DNA of 64,000 nt from Synchiropus splendidus (GCF_027744825.2 NC_071349.1:5332001-5396000); one strand, 5' to 3'; shown: positions 13,268 through 26,684, counted from the first letter of the stretch. Numbers and translations are program-made. The notes: generated by a model not told the origin, from the sequence alone.

Positions 13268-16200
13268 TCATGCCCTGAGCTCGATTAACCACTCTGCAAT
13301 CATCTCAGCTACTTTGCTGCCTGAATCCAGAACAAAGGCATGGCGTAAATGCTCCGTACAGAGTTTGAAGTCTCCTGCAGGAAAGTCGTGCTTGATGTCA
13401 TGGTAGAACTGGACAGGACACCAGTGATCAGTGGCTCCGTAATAGAATATCAGCTGGAAGAAAAAAGGAGTGTTATTTGTTGAATGAAAAGGTTAAATAA
13501 AATAAAGTTAAAGCACCTCATTTTTAGACGCCACACTAGCAGAGACCAGCTGCAGCTCCCCTTCAACTGTTCAAACAGCTTACCTTATCCAGGTTTTTTC
13601 TGATGGTCACGTTGTCTCTTTCAAGAACTCTCTTCATTTCCTGCCCCCCCATGTACATGGCATTAGCTTTGAAGACAAATGAAGAAACAGTCAATGATGC
13701 ATGTGACAAAATAACTGCCAATATAAGATGGACTTCATCAGTGCATGCATCAATGGGGCAAATAGTTGCAAGGTAAAACTACCATAAAAAATGCATCATG
13801 AGGTTACAGACAATGTGATTGGAAACAAGCCTGATTGGAAACATGAAAAAGGAAACAGTATGCTGAATGATAACTTAGAGCAGATCAAGTTGTCAGCCAA
13901 CATTAGCAGTAATCTCACATTTTAACTGTGTTTATCCACATATACATATAATTGAACTATAAAATGTTAAATATTTGTCGATGAAGCAATTTTGACTTCA
14001 GTTTAGTGTTAACTCTTTCCTACAGATCTAAAAGTACCTGACCACATCATGTTTTGTACCACTCAGAGTATGTGTGTATTAACCAGAACTACACACATTT
14101 AATGCATCAACTTCAGCAGTGACTTTTAGTTTAGTTTAGAGTTGTTGTCATCATTGGAATACAGCACCTCATCCCTGCACGTGTCCTCTCGATGAGTCGG
14201 TCACAAACAATTTCTGAAATGTTTGGTTATGAAGAAAAATGAGGGCTTCATTATTAAGGCATCACAATGAGGCATCATGAAGTTAGTGAGTGCATGATGT
14301 GTCTCTTTAAATGCAGCAGAGTATGGATGACAGAGGCACAGAGCAGGAGATTGTGTGTGGTTTTTCCACACAGGACTGTAGTGAGATGCATAAACCGTTT
14401 ATTTTAATGGATTATGACTTCACTGCGATTGTTCAGCCAGCTCCCTTGGTTGGATTATTTCCTTATCTGTGAGGACGGATTAAAGATGGAACAATTGGAA
14501 AATACATTTTTGTTTTCATTGATATAAAGGATTCATTTGTGAGATTAAGGACTGGAACTTGGGAGGTTCAGACTTCCTTCGTCTGTGTACAGCAATAGTG
14601 GATAGTTAGTTTATGGCACTTGCTGTTAGGTTTTGAAGAGATGTATCAATACTGTTTTGCACGCTGCAGGCGACTTTCCACCAAAGAAATGAACAATGGT
14701 GATTGTACGTATTGCACCAAGCATATTCTTGACTATATTCATGACTGCTTACACAGTGGTGCTTTGTTCACTTTCTCAGATGGCAACACATGCTTTTTCC
14801 AAAAATACTGCTCCATTATCCGTCCGACTGGAATCTGTGATTATTTTCAGGGGAGTTATGTGAGATAAACCATGTATTTATTTACAAAGTGGTAAGACCA
14901 CCAGGGAATCCTTCAAAAACAGATTTAAAAATTACCCTTAGCTCCACCTCAAAAAAAAAAGAAAGAAAACAAATGGAGAAAATGCATAAACAAAAACAAA
15001 ACTATTGCAAACACAAAATTAAGAGAAATTAGTTTGGAAAACTATATTTTCAAGAGAAGATGAAAATATGAATACTGAACACTGAGTTTACATTTGCATT
15101 CTATTGTTAGTTGATAGATAGACAGAGTAAATATAGGCCCCATGTGGTCCCTGACCATTTCTGTTCCTGTTTGTAGATTAATAATTTTTAAAAAAGCCTC
15201 TCCAACCTGCACAGTCGCCGCTGAGTAATCCCACTGTAGGTTTGATCACATTCTGATCCAAAGAGGGAATACCAGCGAACACCAGCTTTATCAGGCTGCT
15301 CTTGAGAGTCTCTGGCAGTAGTGACAGCAGGAAGAGAGGAAGGTAGGCCAAGTAGCGCATCTGACACAGTACAGGGGTCATCACTTTCCCCTGGGGCGTC
15401 ACAGCCATGCGTTCGATGGTTGGAAACAGCATGATGGCCTTCAAAACCTGTGTAGAAACAGCTATTTATTAAAACTGTCCATGGTTTTGTGCAGGAACCA
15501 CTGATTGACATGAAGAAAACATTTGCATTGAGAGTGGAATTCATGCCTTCTGTGAGACTCCTGAGAGAGTGAAGTAAGGATGAGATGTAATTTAGAGGAG
15601 GGGTTCTTAACCTTTCCAACCTCAGTGCCCACCTTTGTGGAACAGATTCAAAGAGTTGAATTGGTAAGGTCCCTCAAGGTTTAATAACTATATATAATCT
15701 ACGTGCAGTTAGTGAAGAAATTTGTTGTTCAAACTTAAACCAGTTCCAGAACAAGACTCAAGTCATGTTTATAAAAAAAAAAGACTGTATATGTGATAAA
15801 TAAAATTATAGGGTAATAAAAAACCCTGAAGATTCTGCCCCAGGAACGAGCGAGCTCTTCACGTGGAAGGGCATCGGCGGTGTTATGTTTTTGGTTTTTC
15901 TTTAACGAAAGAAATTGTAAAAGCATATGCAACCTTAATACAGCACAAACTTAAAGTCTTAAAGGACGCAGAGTTTCTATGAGTTCGCTCACATTTCTCA
16001 TTTTAAACACTGAGTATAATGAGTGAATTCAGGCCTCAGCACACTACATATATCAGCAAGCAGCATGTGTGTCTGCTACGTACGATGTGTGTGTTAGTCT
16101 GATGATACAATTACTATGATTATTATTATTATTATTAACTTATACAATAATTATTATTATTATTATAACAGTTATTTCACATACAGACACCTGTACTACA

Positions 16201-17938
16201 GATATGTTTATATGTTGTGTTGTTCTTTAATCTTGCAAAACAAGCAGTACTTGTTCATTTTGAAGGGAAAAGAAAGGAAAGTTAAAGTGCTCCCTATTAT
16301 TTTCAACTCTATAATGTAAAACACTGCTAAATGATTGTTTGTCGCAGTAGTTTTTGAAAATTTGAGCAAATTGCAACAAGACAGCGAACAATGATAACCA
16401 TGCTGATTTCTGTCACAAAAACCATGTTATGAAATCTTCAAACCATTACATCCCTTTCTTTTATTGTGCAGTTAAACTCAACATTTCTGGATTTTTCTTA
16501 ATTTAGTCAACTAACCAATGTATTTAATAATAAGATAATAATAAGCATGTGTTAATATTAGTGTAAACAACACATCCATTGCATGTCATTATTGCTGCGC
16601 ATCTTTGTATCTAGGAAATGTAAATACTATATAGATTGGTGTACTGAAGTAACGTACAAACTCAAACAGAACTCTGAAACATCTTCTGTAGATAAGGTGA
16701 AAAAAGCCAGGCAAAATAACCACAGATTTTCGTAAGAATACAGGAATTGTTCAGGTCCACATTAAAGAGACAGCAGTAAAGATTATGGAGTCTACAGTAT
16801 GGTGATATACTTTGAAATAGGATGTTCAAAATATTATAGGACAGCCTTTACATTGCAGTTTGGTCTTGGGACTTGATTTAGCCATGGAAATGAGTCAATA
16901 TTTAAGAAGCAGCTATCCCTATGAGTAGTTCTGCAGCTCCACACCCTGGAGTCGAGGTTTTCACCAATCACACTGTGGACATTTTTATGAGTCTTGCCTT
17001 AAGCTGAGGATTCCTCTTCATCATCTCCAGGATGATATAGCAGCCGATGGAGTGTCCCACCATAATAAGCTGAGTTTCTGTCGGAACCTGCTTCTTCAGG
17101 AAGGCCAGCTTGTGGTCTATCTGTCCACTTATACCGAACACATCACTAGCAGCAGCCTGCTGGGCATCTAGACAGGAAGAAGAGGAGGGTGGTCAATGAG
17201 TCAACGCTCAGGGAAAAACTAAAAAGGACCCACATCATTTATACAAAACACCAGTGGAATGTTATATTTACTATACCCACATAGTGGCTTTGTATCAAAA
17301 TGTAAATCCTATATACTGCATATGAGTAAAGTATACAAAATGGTTGCCTCACTCAAAAAGCACTGCTTTACACTTTACAACAGTTTAGGAAGAAGTAGCT
17401 CCTCACATACTTGAAGCTAAAGAATCATGAACTAATACAGTGAGTAGATGTATTTCTTTCTGGCCAGGACTGCTACCTTGAACCATATCCATAGAGTCAG
17501 GGGGTACACAGTGACCGGCATGACTTATTGCCCAGACCGGGTGGCGGCACTCGAACAGACCGTAGAGTCTCTCCATGAAGGTTTTGTAAAAACCCACCAC
17601 ACCTGGATTACCTGATGAGAAGAGAGGACATTGTGAAAAAAATATTGGTTCTTCATTATTGTAAACTTGAAATCGTTATGTTAAACCAAAATGATTGAAT
17701 ACAGCTCAGCTTTACCTCTGCAAATCTGTAGTGTAAACCTTTTACTTGAATTACTAACCAATCTAATCAATAGTGATCAAAGCTGATAGAGTCACTATGT
17801 AATCTCACCAGGAATGACCAGGAAAAGAATCTTGTGTTGAGGGACCAAGCGTGAGGGGCCACACTTGAGAATCTCCGTGAGAGCCCCACAGCAGTACACA
17901 AATTCAGTCTGAGCTCCTCCTCTTGCATATGTCGCCAT
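13268..17938 (-). CDS. LDAH: Lipid droplet-associated serine hydrolase
   Basis: Six coding exons on the minus strand: 17938-17809, 17611-17477, 17167-16998, 15447-15207, 13666-13584 and 13453-13268. They join in frame to 314 residues (human is about 325). The alpha/beta-hydrolase landmarks are visible: IPGNPG oxyanion-hole region near the start, PVWAISHAGH, the nucleophile elbow GHSIG in the third exon, LLFPTIERM-like IMLFPTIERM, MYMGGQEM, then the acid YGATDHWCP and the histidine RHAF in the last exon. The triad Ser-Asp-His is therefore intact. The family sits on lipid droplets and affects cholesterol ester or triglyceride turnover; its exact substrate is debated. The ATG at 17938 is the first in frame and lies 17 bases after a splice acceptor, so a non-coding first exon must lie upstream. 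The intron after 16998 starts with GC instead of GT. Confidence 0.93.
13667..15206 (-). other. LDAH intron 4, nothing notable
   Basis: Intron of 1.5 kb between LDAH coding exons 4 and 5. It contains an unrelated open frame on the plus strand at 14620-14868, which I do not recognise and do not consider a gene. Confidence 0.6.
15448..16997 (-). other. LDAH intron 3 with an ATT/ATA-rich tract
   Basis: Intron of 1.55 kb. The only structure I see is a simple-sequence stretch of ATT and TTA repeats at about 16108-16170. The 5' splice site at 16997-16996 (minus strand) is GC rather than GT. Confidence 0.7.
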
Positions 17939-17955
17939 GATGACCTTCACACGCA

Positions 17956-19692
17956 CTGACACAACAAGACAACAGAAACATTACATCAAATACTTTATTT
18001 AGCTATGTTAGTTCTGACATTGCTTTCTCTTGGTTTGGCTACTTTAAAATGTTGGAGAGACAATGATTATGTGAGTCATACAAAACAAATTATGCAAGAT
18101 TTTGAAGGTAAATTAAAATGTAATGGCACTCATCTATGAAGTGCTCAGATATAATTTTACATTGTATTTATTTTAAATTGAATTAATTGTTATTAGGCCA
18201 TGTGCTATTAGAAATGAATGTAAATAGTTTTGGAAAATGATTAAATGTGCAAATGTATACTGCAAGAATATTATATTAGACAACAGATATTGCATTGGTG
18301 ATTAATTCAACGTACAATGTTGCCCACAGTATATAGAACGTATAAGAAGCAATGTAATATGTTGTAATTGATGTAATTGTGGCATGCGGATTACAGGAGA
18401 TTGAAATAAACATGAATTCACTTGTAAGGACGCTTTTGTCTCACTGGGGAGTCATCATGCTCAAAACGTTGTAAACCAATAGTTCACTTCATATTTTCTT
18501 TTCTGGATATCATTTCGTAATTGTTTCAAATGCTGAACATGTTAAGACAATCTGACTTAAACGCCAGGGTCCAAAGGTCCATCCACGTCAAAGACCAAAG
18601 GCCCAGTCATTATACCTTAACAGAGCAAAGTAAATAATACATTACTACCTAAAACAGAATACGTTTTAATAACGTATAAGATGTATACGTTACATCGATG
18701 TGTATCAATAGGACGCAATATTAGGAATATTCATACTCGGTACACGATGTTTCAAACTCTACTCCGATTAATGCTCAACTTAAATATCTAAGGATACTTG
18801 CAGCAATTTTACCTCCAGAAAGGATCTTATAGGATGAGCAACTCCCTCATTCTTGTCATTCAATTTAAATGTTATTCCTCCATGTCTTCCGGGTCCCACA
18901 TAGCTGCTCTCTGATTGGTGGCTTGCTGTATGTCGTGCAATGTTGTCGAAGAACCAACACTTGTAAACCACACCATCTGCTGGTTACTATCGTGTTGTAC
19001 AACGTTACGCGAAGTATTATGCGTTAAGTTTTCAGAACTGTACGTCGCTGATGAAGAGCGTCTCTAAAACTTCCATAAAAATGTTATTGAATGACACCGA
19101 TCATGTCATTCAATAAAATATTCATGTCAATGAATATGCTTAACTTTGATCTGGCATAATCCTTGTTGTCATGATTATAGCGTATACTAATACCGCCAAT
19201 AAATAAATTCATTGAAAATTCAATGATGTTTTTTTTTCTTTCACAGTTCTCGTTGAGGAGGATCATTATGACAGTCAGATTTTTCTGTAGGGCCTTCAGT
19301 GCTTGCTCCTTGTAAGCCCTGCTGGTATCTGAAGCTCTTCAGCTCCACAAAGAAGGAATAAAGATTTTTGAATAACTATACATATGCCGTCAGCGGCAAC
19401 AATAACGAAAAACACCTGGATCCCAACGATTATCCAGATCATTCCCAAAATTGAATTATTTCTTCCTTGGTGTACACAAAAAATAAATTAAATTAAGACA
19501 GAAAATAAATCAAAATCAATTAGAAAAAAAGATTTTATTTTATTTTCCACAGCGCAAGGAAATGAGAGGCCGCTACCACACTCCAAACCAGACGGTGGCG
19601 GTAATGTACCAAAATGTTATTTGCCAATCGTCATCAAACACAAAGGGTGGATGAAGAAGCAGACGCTCAGCTTGAGCTACAGTGTGAGCAAG
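17956..19692. promoter_or_regulatory. Divergent LDAH/PNN promoter region
   Basis: LDAH (minus) and PNN (plus) start 1.75 kb apart, head to head. A possible LDAH non-coding first exon ends at 18813 with the donor GGAG|GTAAAA on the minus strand; this is tentative. On the PNN side a CCAAT box occurs at 19623-19627 in the plus orientation. The PNN start codon sits in AAGATGGC, resembling the YY1 core often found at housekeeping start sites. The rest of the interval is AT-rich with no clear elements. Confidence 0.5.
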
Positions 19693-22600
19693 ATGGCAGT
19701 GGCTGTGCGGAGCCTACAAGATCAGTTAGAAAAAGCTAAAGAAGGCTTGAAAAGTGTTGACGAAAGCATACGCAAGCTTACTGGGCGTGATCCAAATGAC
19801 TCCAGGTGAGTTAAAATTGTTTTTGATGCGAGTAATTTTGCAGAGTTTGACGTCTAAACCACTGGCGGCATGAATTGGTTTCAACATGCTAACAGGCTAA
19901 CAAGCATGTCGGCTGCGTGCTTGGCGAACATTGCGAATGTGGACCTTATTGTGTCCACAAGGCCTTAAAATGTAAACGGAGTTGCCTATAATACTGGTTC
20001 TTTTGATGGAGCGCTTGCGCTGTATTTGGCGCATCGTTGGGCCAAGGGCCTGGTGGTGCCATCCGGGGAGCGATTTTTTGACCACGAGCGGACGTCATTG
20101 TTACATTAGTTTGCCGTCGAGTTGTGATGTTTACTCTGTACTTTCTTCCAGACCGGGTCAGATTCGACGTCTGGGGGGTCCTATGGCAGGCCCCGGAGGA
20201 GGTAGAGGAAGAGGGTTTAACCTGCTCAGGTAAGTTTTGGAGCCCGATCACCCCCGGCGGTTTCACTTTAACACTCACGTTGACATAAACATCTTGTTTG
20301 TGGATTTAGATGTTTATTGGGCGTCAGTTACCAAAGCTCCGCTCCCTGTGAAGGTTTCTTTTTTTTTTGCTTTTGCACAATTCACTGTGCACATTTCTTT
20401 CTTTTGGGGACCTGGTCTTAGATCCCTCATGTAATGCAATTTTGTTTTTTTTCTCGTCTATATGTCCTGAAATATGAATTGCTATCTGAATTAAATTACC
20501 ATTATCACGGTTGCTTGTATTAAAGCTGCCCTAAAGTGATTGGTTTTGTGTGTAACTCATTTGTAAATTCAAATTGAACACGGGCAATCACACAAATAAT
20601 TTTCATTATTTGTGTGATTGCTGTATGTAATACCATTATCAACTTCCTCAGTCAACAATCCTTATACATCTATTTCGAGGGTCTTAATGCTTGATGTCCA
20701 TTAACAGGCGTAGTCTCTCTGATATTGGAGGCGGAGGGCCCCCTGCAAAGCAAAGGGACATTGAAGGAGCACTCCTGAGGTTTGTTTAATTTTGTTTTCA
20801 TAGCATTGTTAATCAGTATTTTTTTTGTCGTGGAGTTCATAAGTCATTTCATTGTTGGATTTTCATGATCTTGTTTTTTTGTTTTTTGTTTTTTTTTTTT
20901 ACTGCCAGGCTTGCAGGGGATCAACGGGCTCGGAGAGACACGCGACACGACAGTGACGCTGAAGATGAGGACGATGTCAAAAAGGTTTGTAACATTTACT
21001 TGTTTGATTACCTGTCTCTAAACCAGTAACACCATTGGACTTTTCTCTACATGTTTTTTTTTTTTCAAATGCCATGACAACCACTCTTGTGTGTTTGAGT
21101 GTTAACTTTAAATCCAGCATGTTGAAGATAAAGCAAAACTCTGTCGGTTTCAACTATCAACTACTATAAAAAAAAAAGATTATCAATTCAAGAATATGCA
21201 GCGCTTCTGCCGTTTCCCAATTCAGTATTGATTCAGATTCACCCATTGGCCACTAGGGGAGCTGTTGCATGTCATTTGCATTTTAATGGAGAGTAGCTGC
21301 ATACTACCGTAGAACACCAAAACGCTGGATCATGGAGAGAATCTGGAGGACTGTCATTGAATCATAGTTATAAATGTATTTTTAATACACAAAATAAGAA
21401 TAATGGCAATTTAATATTTTAAAAAAAAAAGTTTTTAATACATTTCTTTTTTTTTAATTACTGAATGTGGGGCTGCATGTCACAAATATTCACAATGTGA
21501 AACATTGTGTGCATGGATCACTGTTGAATAATTGTCAACAGGTAGTCTCATTTGTGTTCTACTTCCTACTGAGTTGACATCAAAGCCTTTGAATTAGAAT
21601 TTAATTGAATTCATGCTGAACTGAATTACAACCAAAAGAATCTATATCAAGTCGTGAGGTTCTTGGCGATACAAAGTTCAGTTTCACACCAAGTTTTTTT
21701 TCACCTTTTTATATAGCCAGCGTTGCAGTCGTCTGTTGTAGCTACCTCCAAAGAGAGAACACGCCGTGACCTCATTCAAGATCAGACCATGGATGAGAAG
21801 GGCAAGCAGAGGTATGTTTGGCATGACTTATTGAGTGGGATTTTCGCCTTGAATATGCATTGCTAAAGTGATGCACTGGTCATTGTTCTTTCTTACTCAG
21901 CTAATTCGTTCTAATTTTTAAGGAATCGGCGAATGTTCGGCCTGCTAATGGGAACCCTGCAAAAGTTTAAACAGGAGTCAAACGTTGCCACAGAGAAGGT
22001 GAGTGCTGCTTTTCTCGATGGTATGTAGTCTCACAGTGGTGTCGTGGCTGCAACAGAATTTAGATTTTAATAGAAAGTTGCATTCAGTTCATGTGGAGGA
22101 AAAGAAACCTTCAATAGTTCCTTATTGGAAGGTAATATAGTTTTTGTTTTAACGTTTTCAGCAAAAGCGTCGCTCAGAGATCGAGCAGAAGCTTGAGATT
22201 CAAGCAGAAGTGGAAAAGAAGAAAGTGGAGTCTGAAAAGAGAGAGCTATTTGAGGAGAGGAAAGCCAAACAAACTGAGCTGCGAGTTCTGGAGCAGAAAG
22301 TGGAGTTGGCTCAGTTGGTAAGAAGACTATATCAATTTTTTGGGCTTAACAATTCAACTAAATGTGATAAAATTACCTCGAACCGTGTCTGTCCCCAGCA
22401 AGAGGAGTGGACAAGCCACAATAACACACTGGTCAAATTCATTCGTACCAAGACCAAGCCACATATCTTTTACAAGCCTGCCAAAATGTGCTCCGCAACA
22501 CAGAAACTCCTCGATGAATCCACCAAGAAACTAAATGGTTAGCCATCAGCTTCGTTTTTTTTTTATTGTCTTGTTATTTTTATTTTTTTAAAGTTCTGTG

Positions 22601-23757
22601 TTGTTGTTACAGTTGTGTTTGAAGAGCGGCGTAAGGCTTTTGCCGAACAACTCAGCAAAATGGAGCCCCGACCCCGGAGGCAGACGCTAAGGGACCAGGA
22701 TGGCAACAGACCAGCCACAGGGACGGACCACTTGGCGGAGGGTAAGCCTGCAGGTCAGATAGTCAAGGTGGCAGGTAACCAGGCTGATATAGATATGGAG
22801 GAAGATGAGAACCAGGTGCAGATAGAGGAGCCAGAAAAAGTCAGTGAGAGCCAGACATCAATGAAGGTTGAGATTGAGGAACGTGAGGTGGTTGGTGCGG
22901 AAAAGAAGGAATTGGATCAGCTAGACTTTGAAGATAAGGAGGCAGAGGATAGCATTGACATCGCTGAGCAGAAAGAACAGGGAAATGAGGCAGAGGAGAT
23001 GGAGGTTGAAGGCGGAGCAGAACAGTCAGTTGGTAGTGAGGTAGAATCGGACAAAAGAGTAGTAGATGCCCCGAATGATAAAGCCCAAGAGGCAAAAGAC
23101 TCTGAACTTAGTGAGCATAAACGCCAAGAGTCTGCCAGTCAGGAGACCAGCTCCCCAAAAGAGGATCCTGCAGAACAGTCACCTGATGTCCAGGAGGCCT
23201 CACCCAACCAAGAACCTGGAACAGCGATACAACAGGATTCTAAATCTAATCTGGAGTCTGGGGACTGTATAGCCGAGAACAAAGAAATGGAAGCAAAATC
23301 AGAGGAAGAAGCAGATCCGAAACCTGAGGCCAGAACTGAAGAGGTTCCGTCACTGACAGCTACTCCTGCCAAAGATGAGGTAGAGCATGTAAGAGGACGG
23401 AAGAAGGAAAAAGAGGCAAAGAAACGCCGCACTAAAAGCAACAGCTCTTCGTCCTCTTCGTCTGGATCCTCCTCCAGTGGGAGTTCATCTTCATCCTCTG
23501 GATCCAGTCGCTCTTCATCCTCTTCGTCTTCATCATCCTCTTCAAGCAGCAGCAGAGATGATGGAAAGCGCAAACAGAAAGTGTCAGACAGGCAAAGGAA
23601 GAAAAGCGAGGTGAAAGGTCGCCATAAAAGAGGAAGTAGTGGAGGAGCAGGAAGGGACCCCAAGGAGAAGAAGAAAAGGAGTGATGAAGGCAGAGGCAGG
23701 TCGTCCCGCAGCGATAGGGAGCAGAAGGATAGAGACAGGAAGGACAAGAGACATTAA
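19693..23757 (+). CDS. PNN: Pinin, desmosome-associated and nuclear-speckle splicing protein
   Basis: Nine coding exons: 19693-19805, 20152-20229, 20708-20779, 20909-20984, 21717-21811, 21923-21998, 22162-22317, 22399-22537 and 22613-23757. They join to 649 residues (human 717). The start [20 protein letters not shown] matches the pinin N-terminus. Next come a glycine/arginine-rich patch ([10 protein letters not shown]) and the conserved pinin/SDK/memA domain from about residue 115 to 270 ([43 protein letters not shown] FIRTKTKPH), with a helical charged segment around 190-240. The last exon encodes a long acidic Glu-rich tail, then a pure serine run at about 545-583, and ends in an RS/KR-rich tail. 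Pinin is an exon-junction-complex partner (with RNPS1 and SAP18) and also localises to desmosomes. The poly-serine and acidic parts look low-complexity and are expected to vary between species. Confidence 0.96.
20584..20621. repeat. Perfect 17-bp hairpin in PNN intron 2
   Basis: Positions 20584-20600 (GCAATCACACAAATAAT) are followed by a TTTC loop and then by their exact reverse complement at 20605-20621. All 17 pairs match. It lies in the intron between PNN coding exons 2 and 3. Confidence 0.9.
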
Positions 23758-24191
23758 ACTCCTGCAGCTTTCATGTGGATACACAAATTCAGACCGTGCA
23801 AATTATTTTATCATATTTCAGCTAATCAACTTGAGTCAGGTGGAATAATGCATCATTTTAGCTTGCTTATTGGCTCACTAGCCCCTTTAACTGTCCGTGG
23901 CAGCCAGAGAGGTGTCCCGTCTGACTAGTCTTGGCAGGGCGGTCTCAGCTGCACTGGTGATTGTCAAGGATTTTTGAAATACATTAGTGTCAATCTTGCA
24001 CCTTTGGTGTTTTTAAAACGTTTCTTTTTTTGTCACACGTAATTCTGTTTTGGTGTTGGCATATCAAACCAGTCAAATTATTGTTAAGGTCTTGACAAAT
24101 CCTTGTCATTAGTTTGTCTCCTGTAACTTTGAGAACATGTGGTTTGCTCATACTGGTTTTATATTGTTTTGTATCTGGTGATCAGATCCAA

Positions 24192-24197
24192 AATAAA
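24192..24197 (+). terminator. Poly(A) signal of PNN
   Basis: AATAAA, 435 bases after the PNN stop codon, the most likely end of its 3' untranslated region. The interval 23758-24200 shows no other feature. Confidence 0.65.
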
Positions 24198-24564
24198 ATT
24201 GACTCATAAAACATCCTTGGAGTGACAATTTTCTTTTAATATTACTTTTAACCTGTAATAGTCTGTAGTTGAATTGATGTTGGAGTGCGGATGGATTTCG
24301 TGGCCCCTACAATTTTCAGTCATCAATGACCATGTCTGCAAAATACAAGTGCTGAAAAATCACAGTGAGGTGATTCAGTCACTGTCCATCGTGAGTTATT
24401 TGGAGGCTAAAGGAGATCAGAAGCAATTGGAAATATGTTATGGTCTCAGGTTCTTACATGTGCTAACACAAATTTTTTTTTACTGCAGATCATATCCGTT
24501 TTGGCCTGTAATATATACCCTTTACATGTTAAGAATGACTTGAAAGCAAGTTAATTACAAAAAC

Positions 24565-24570
24565 TTTAAT
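24565..24570 (-). terminator. Candidate poly(A) signal of GEMIN2
   Basis: ATTAAA on the minus strand about 105 bases beyond the GEMIN2 stop. PNN and GEMIN2 converge here, with about 370 bases between their candidate signals and nothing else visible in the gap. Confidence 0.45.
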
Positions 24571-24675
24571 CGATTAAAAACACTTCCAAGAACTCTTCCA
24601 TTGAGGGATTTGCTATGCTCTTTATCCCCAACACCCATAAATCCAAGACATGTTGCTTCATTTGATGGTCTTGTA

Positions 24676-26684
24676 CTATGGTAGGTCTGCCAGGTCATTT
24701 TGCTCAAAGTACCTGTGGAAAAGAATAAAAATGAGCAAAATAATGACCTGAGGAAAGGGTGCAGAATAAACCTTGTAACATATTCTTACTGAGCCTCATG
24801 CAGGCCAACGTACAAAATATATTAGTACCTGGCAACTAAACAGATGAGCAAGTTGAGTGCAGGTAGCTTCTCATCCTCTTGGCTTTCCTGCAAAACAAAA
24901 ACACACAAGTCAAACAGACCAGACGTTCCAACACTAAAAGGCAGTGACGTACTAAGGAGCAACGTAGGTGTGCGCATCTCCTGGCCAACTGTCTGATGCA
25001 GGAGTGCGCTTCAGGCAGCAGAGGCTTCTCCAGGCTGGCTAGCAAGGCGAACAACCAGCGACCCTGGAAAGAAAAGTCAGTCGCCTTAACACAGAGCACC
25101 ACAAACTTGCCTCAACTGTTTGCTGTGTAATGAGCCAAGAAAGCAATCGGCTGTATGGACACTTATTTACGTCGAAAACAGTCAGTCTGTAAATGCAAAA
25201 ACACGCTTGCAAGTATGGATCAAAGACTGAAGATGTGGTAAGTCATGCAGCGATTTTTAAAATATACATTTTCATCTGGTTATTGTGAGTTTCTACAGCA
25301 GACCTACAGTACTATGTGTGGCAGACATAGACATATATATGTACACACACAAACAGAATAATTCCCCACAAACCTCGTTTATGAGAAAATAATAAAAATA
25401 TTTGAATAAAAACTCACCAGTTGTGGGGTGAAATCTTGTTCTTCAAACCAGCTGGTGAGAATTTCCAGAACCATCAGTACTGTAGACTGGTGAGAGACAG
25501 AATTCAGCAAATGATGTCTATGTGGACTTGAAAATATGGTTGGTTTATTTACCTGGCTGAGTCTGCTGATAATGCTCAGTAATGGTGGAAAGCCAGTCTG
25601 AACATACACAGAAGGAATTAGACACACTGTAGGAAATATTTTTGATTCATGTACTAATACAACCTTGATGTAGTCAAGACCCGGCTCCATGTTCGCATCT
25701 GTGTCGCTGCTTGATGCTTGATAGCAAGTGTTTTCTCCTAAACAAAACTTCTTCCAGCCTTCATCATCTACAGGTTTTGGCTATTGGGAATAATACAAGT
25801 TAAAGCATCATAAAGTAAAGTTGAATGGCATGTATACAGTCACTCACAATCACAACGTTGTCATCAAGACTGTGACTGCTCCACTGCTGCCTGTTCTTTG
25901 CTATGCTCTGCAAAAAGGAAAACACTGAAACAAATCTAGGCCTTAGTAAAATAAAGTTTCAATCCATTCCTAAAATAATTATTTGATTGTACCTGCGACG
26001 GTAATGAATAGATCAAGGGGGACAACTCTTTACCTGTCTGACATCTGAGAAGTTGCTGACTTGCATCTGTTGCCACCTGAGACTAGGGGAGAAACCCGCA
26101 GGAGCAGCTTGAAATCCTGCCACCTGAACACAGTTCATCAAAACAGAACAGAGCAAATCAGTGGAATGATACTGTAACTGTCGTGTCATCTAAAAAGAAT
26201 TGGATTGTCTTCAGATTGTTTTTGTAATACCAAAAATATATCAACTCACTGATATATTTACGGATTGCTTCTTCAATTTCTTGGGGTCGATTTGGGCAAC
26301 GACCACTTCAGGACACAACGATGCCTCCAACCTGTAGAGCAACGATGAACAATTTTCATTAAATGACGAAAACATGCTTTTCACATGGCTGTTTCATTTA
26401 AGCACTAGATCATGGGAAATGCTTCGTCTTCTATCGCGAGCTTCGTCAGTATTGATGTTTGATTTTTTTTTTTTTTTTTTTTTAAGATCTTGAATCGCAA
26501 TTTAAACAGCAATAAAATCCTATTTTGCTAGAATACAGAGGAACCGTTCACGGTAGTCTTACTGGACTTGACGAAGATACTCCTGTGGGTTTCTCGGCGG
26601 CACATTTAGGTCCAGGTCCAAAACATCGTCGTCAAACTCAACAGGCAGCTGCCTCGGCATCAACTCCTCCACATCAGACTTCAT
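24676..26684 (-). CDS. GEMIN2: Gem-associated protein 2, SMN-complex snRNP assembly factor
   Basis: Ten small coding exons on the minus strand: 26684-26563, 26331-26250, 26123-26034, 25907-25848, 25780-25664, 25597-25553, 25486-25418, 25063-24953, 24887-24829 and 24712-24676. They join to 263 residues (human 280). Diagnostic stretches include [87 protein letters not shown] and the C-terminal [13 protein letters not shown]. Gemin2 binds the Sm pentamer and holds it for SMN-dependent loading on snRNA in the cytoplasm. The N-terminal arm and the helical C-terminal domain that contact Sm proteins and SMN are both present. The start is the first ATG of the frame, just upstream of a conserved acidic motif. 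No damage is seen. Confidence 0.95.

Noticed and set aside
14620..14868. Plus-strand open frame of 82 codons with several cysteines
   Set aside because: It lies inside a LDAH intron, has no family resemblance and no supporting splice sites.
23139..23747. Long minus-strand open frame opposite the last PNN exon
   Set aside because: Shadow of the PNN Ser/Glu/Lys-rich codons; leucine and serine runs mirror the sense repeats.
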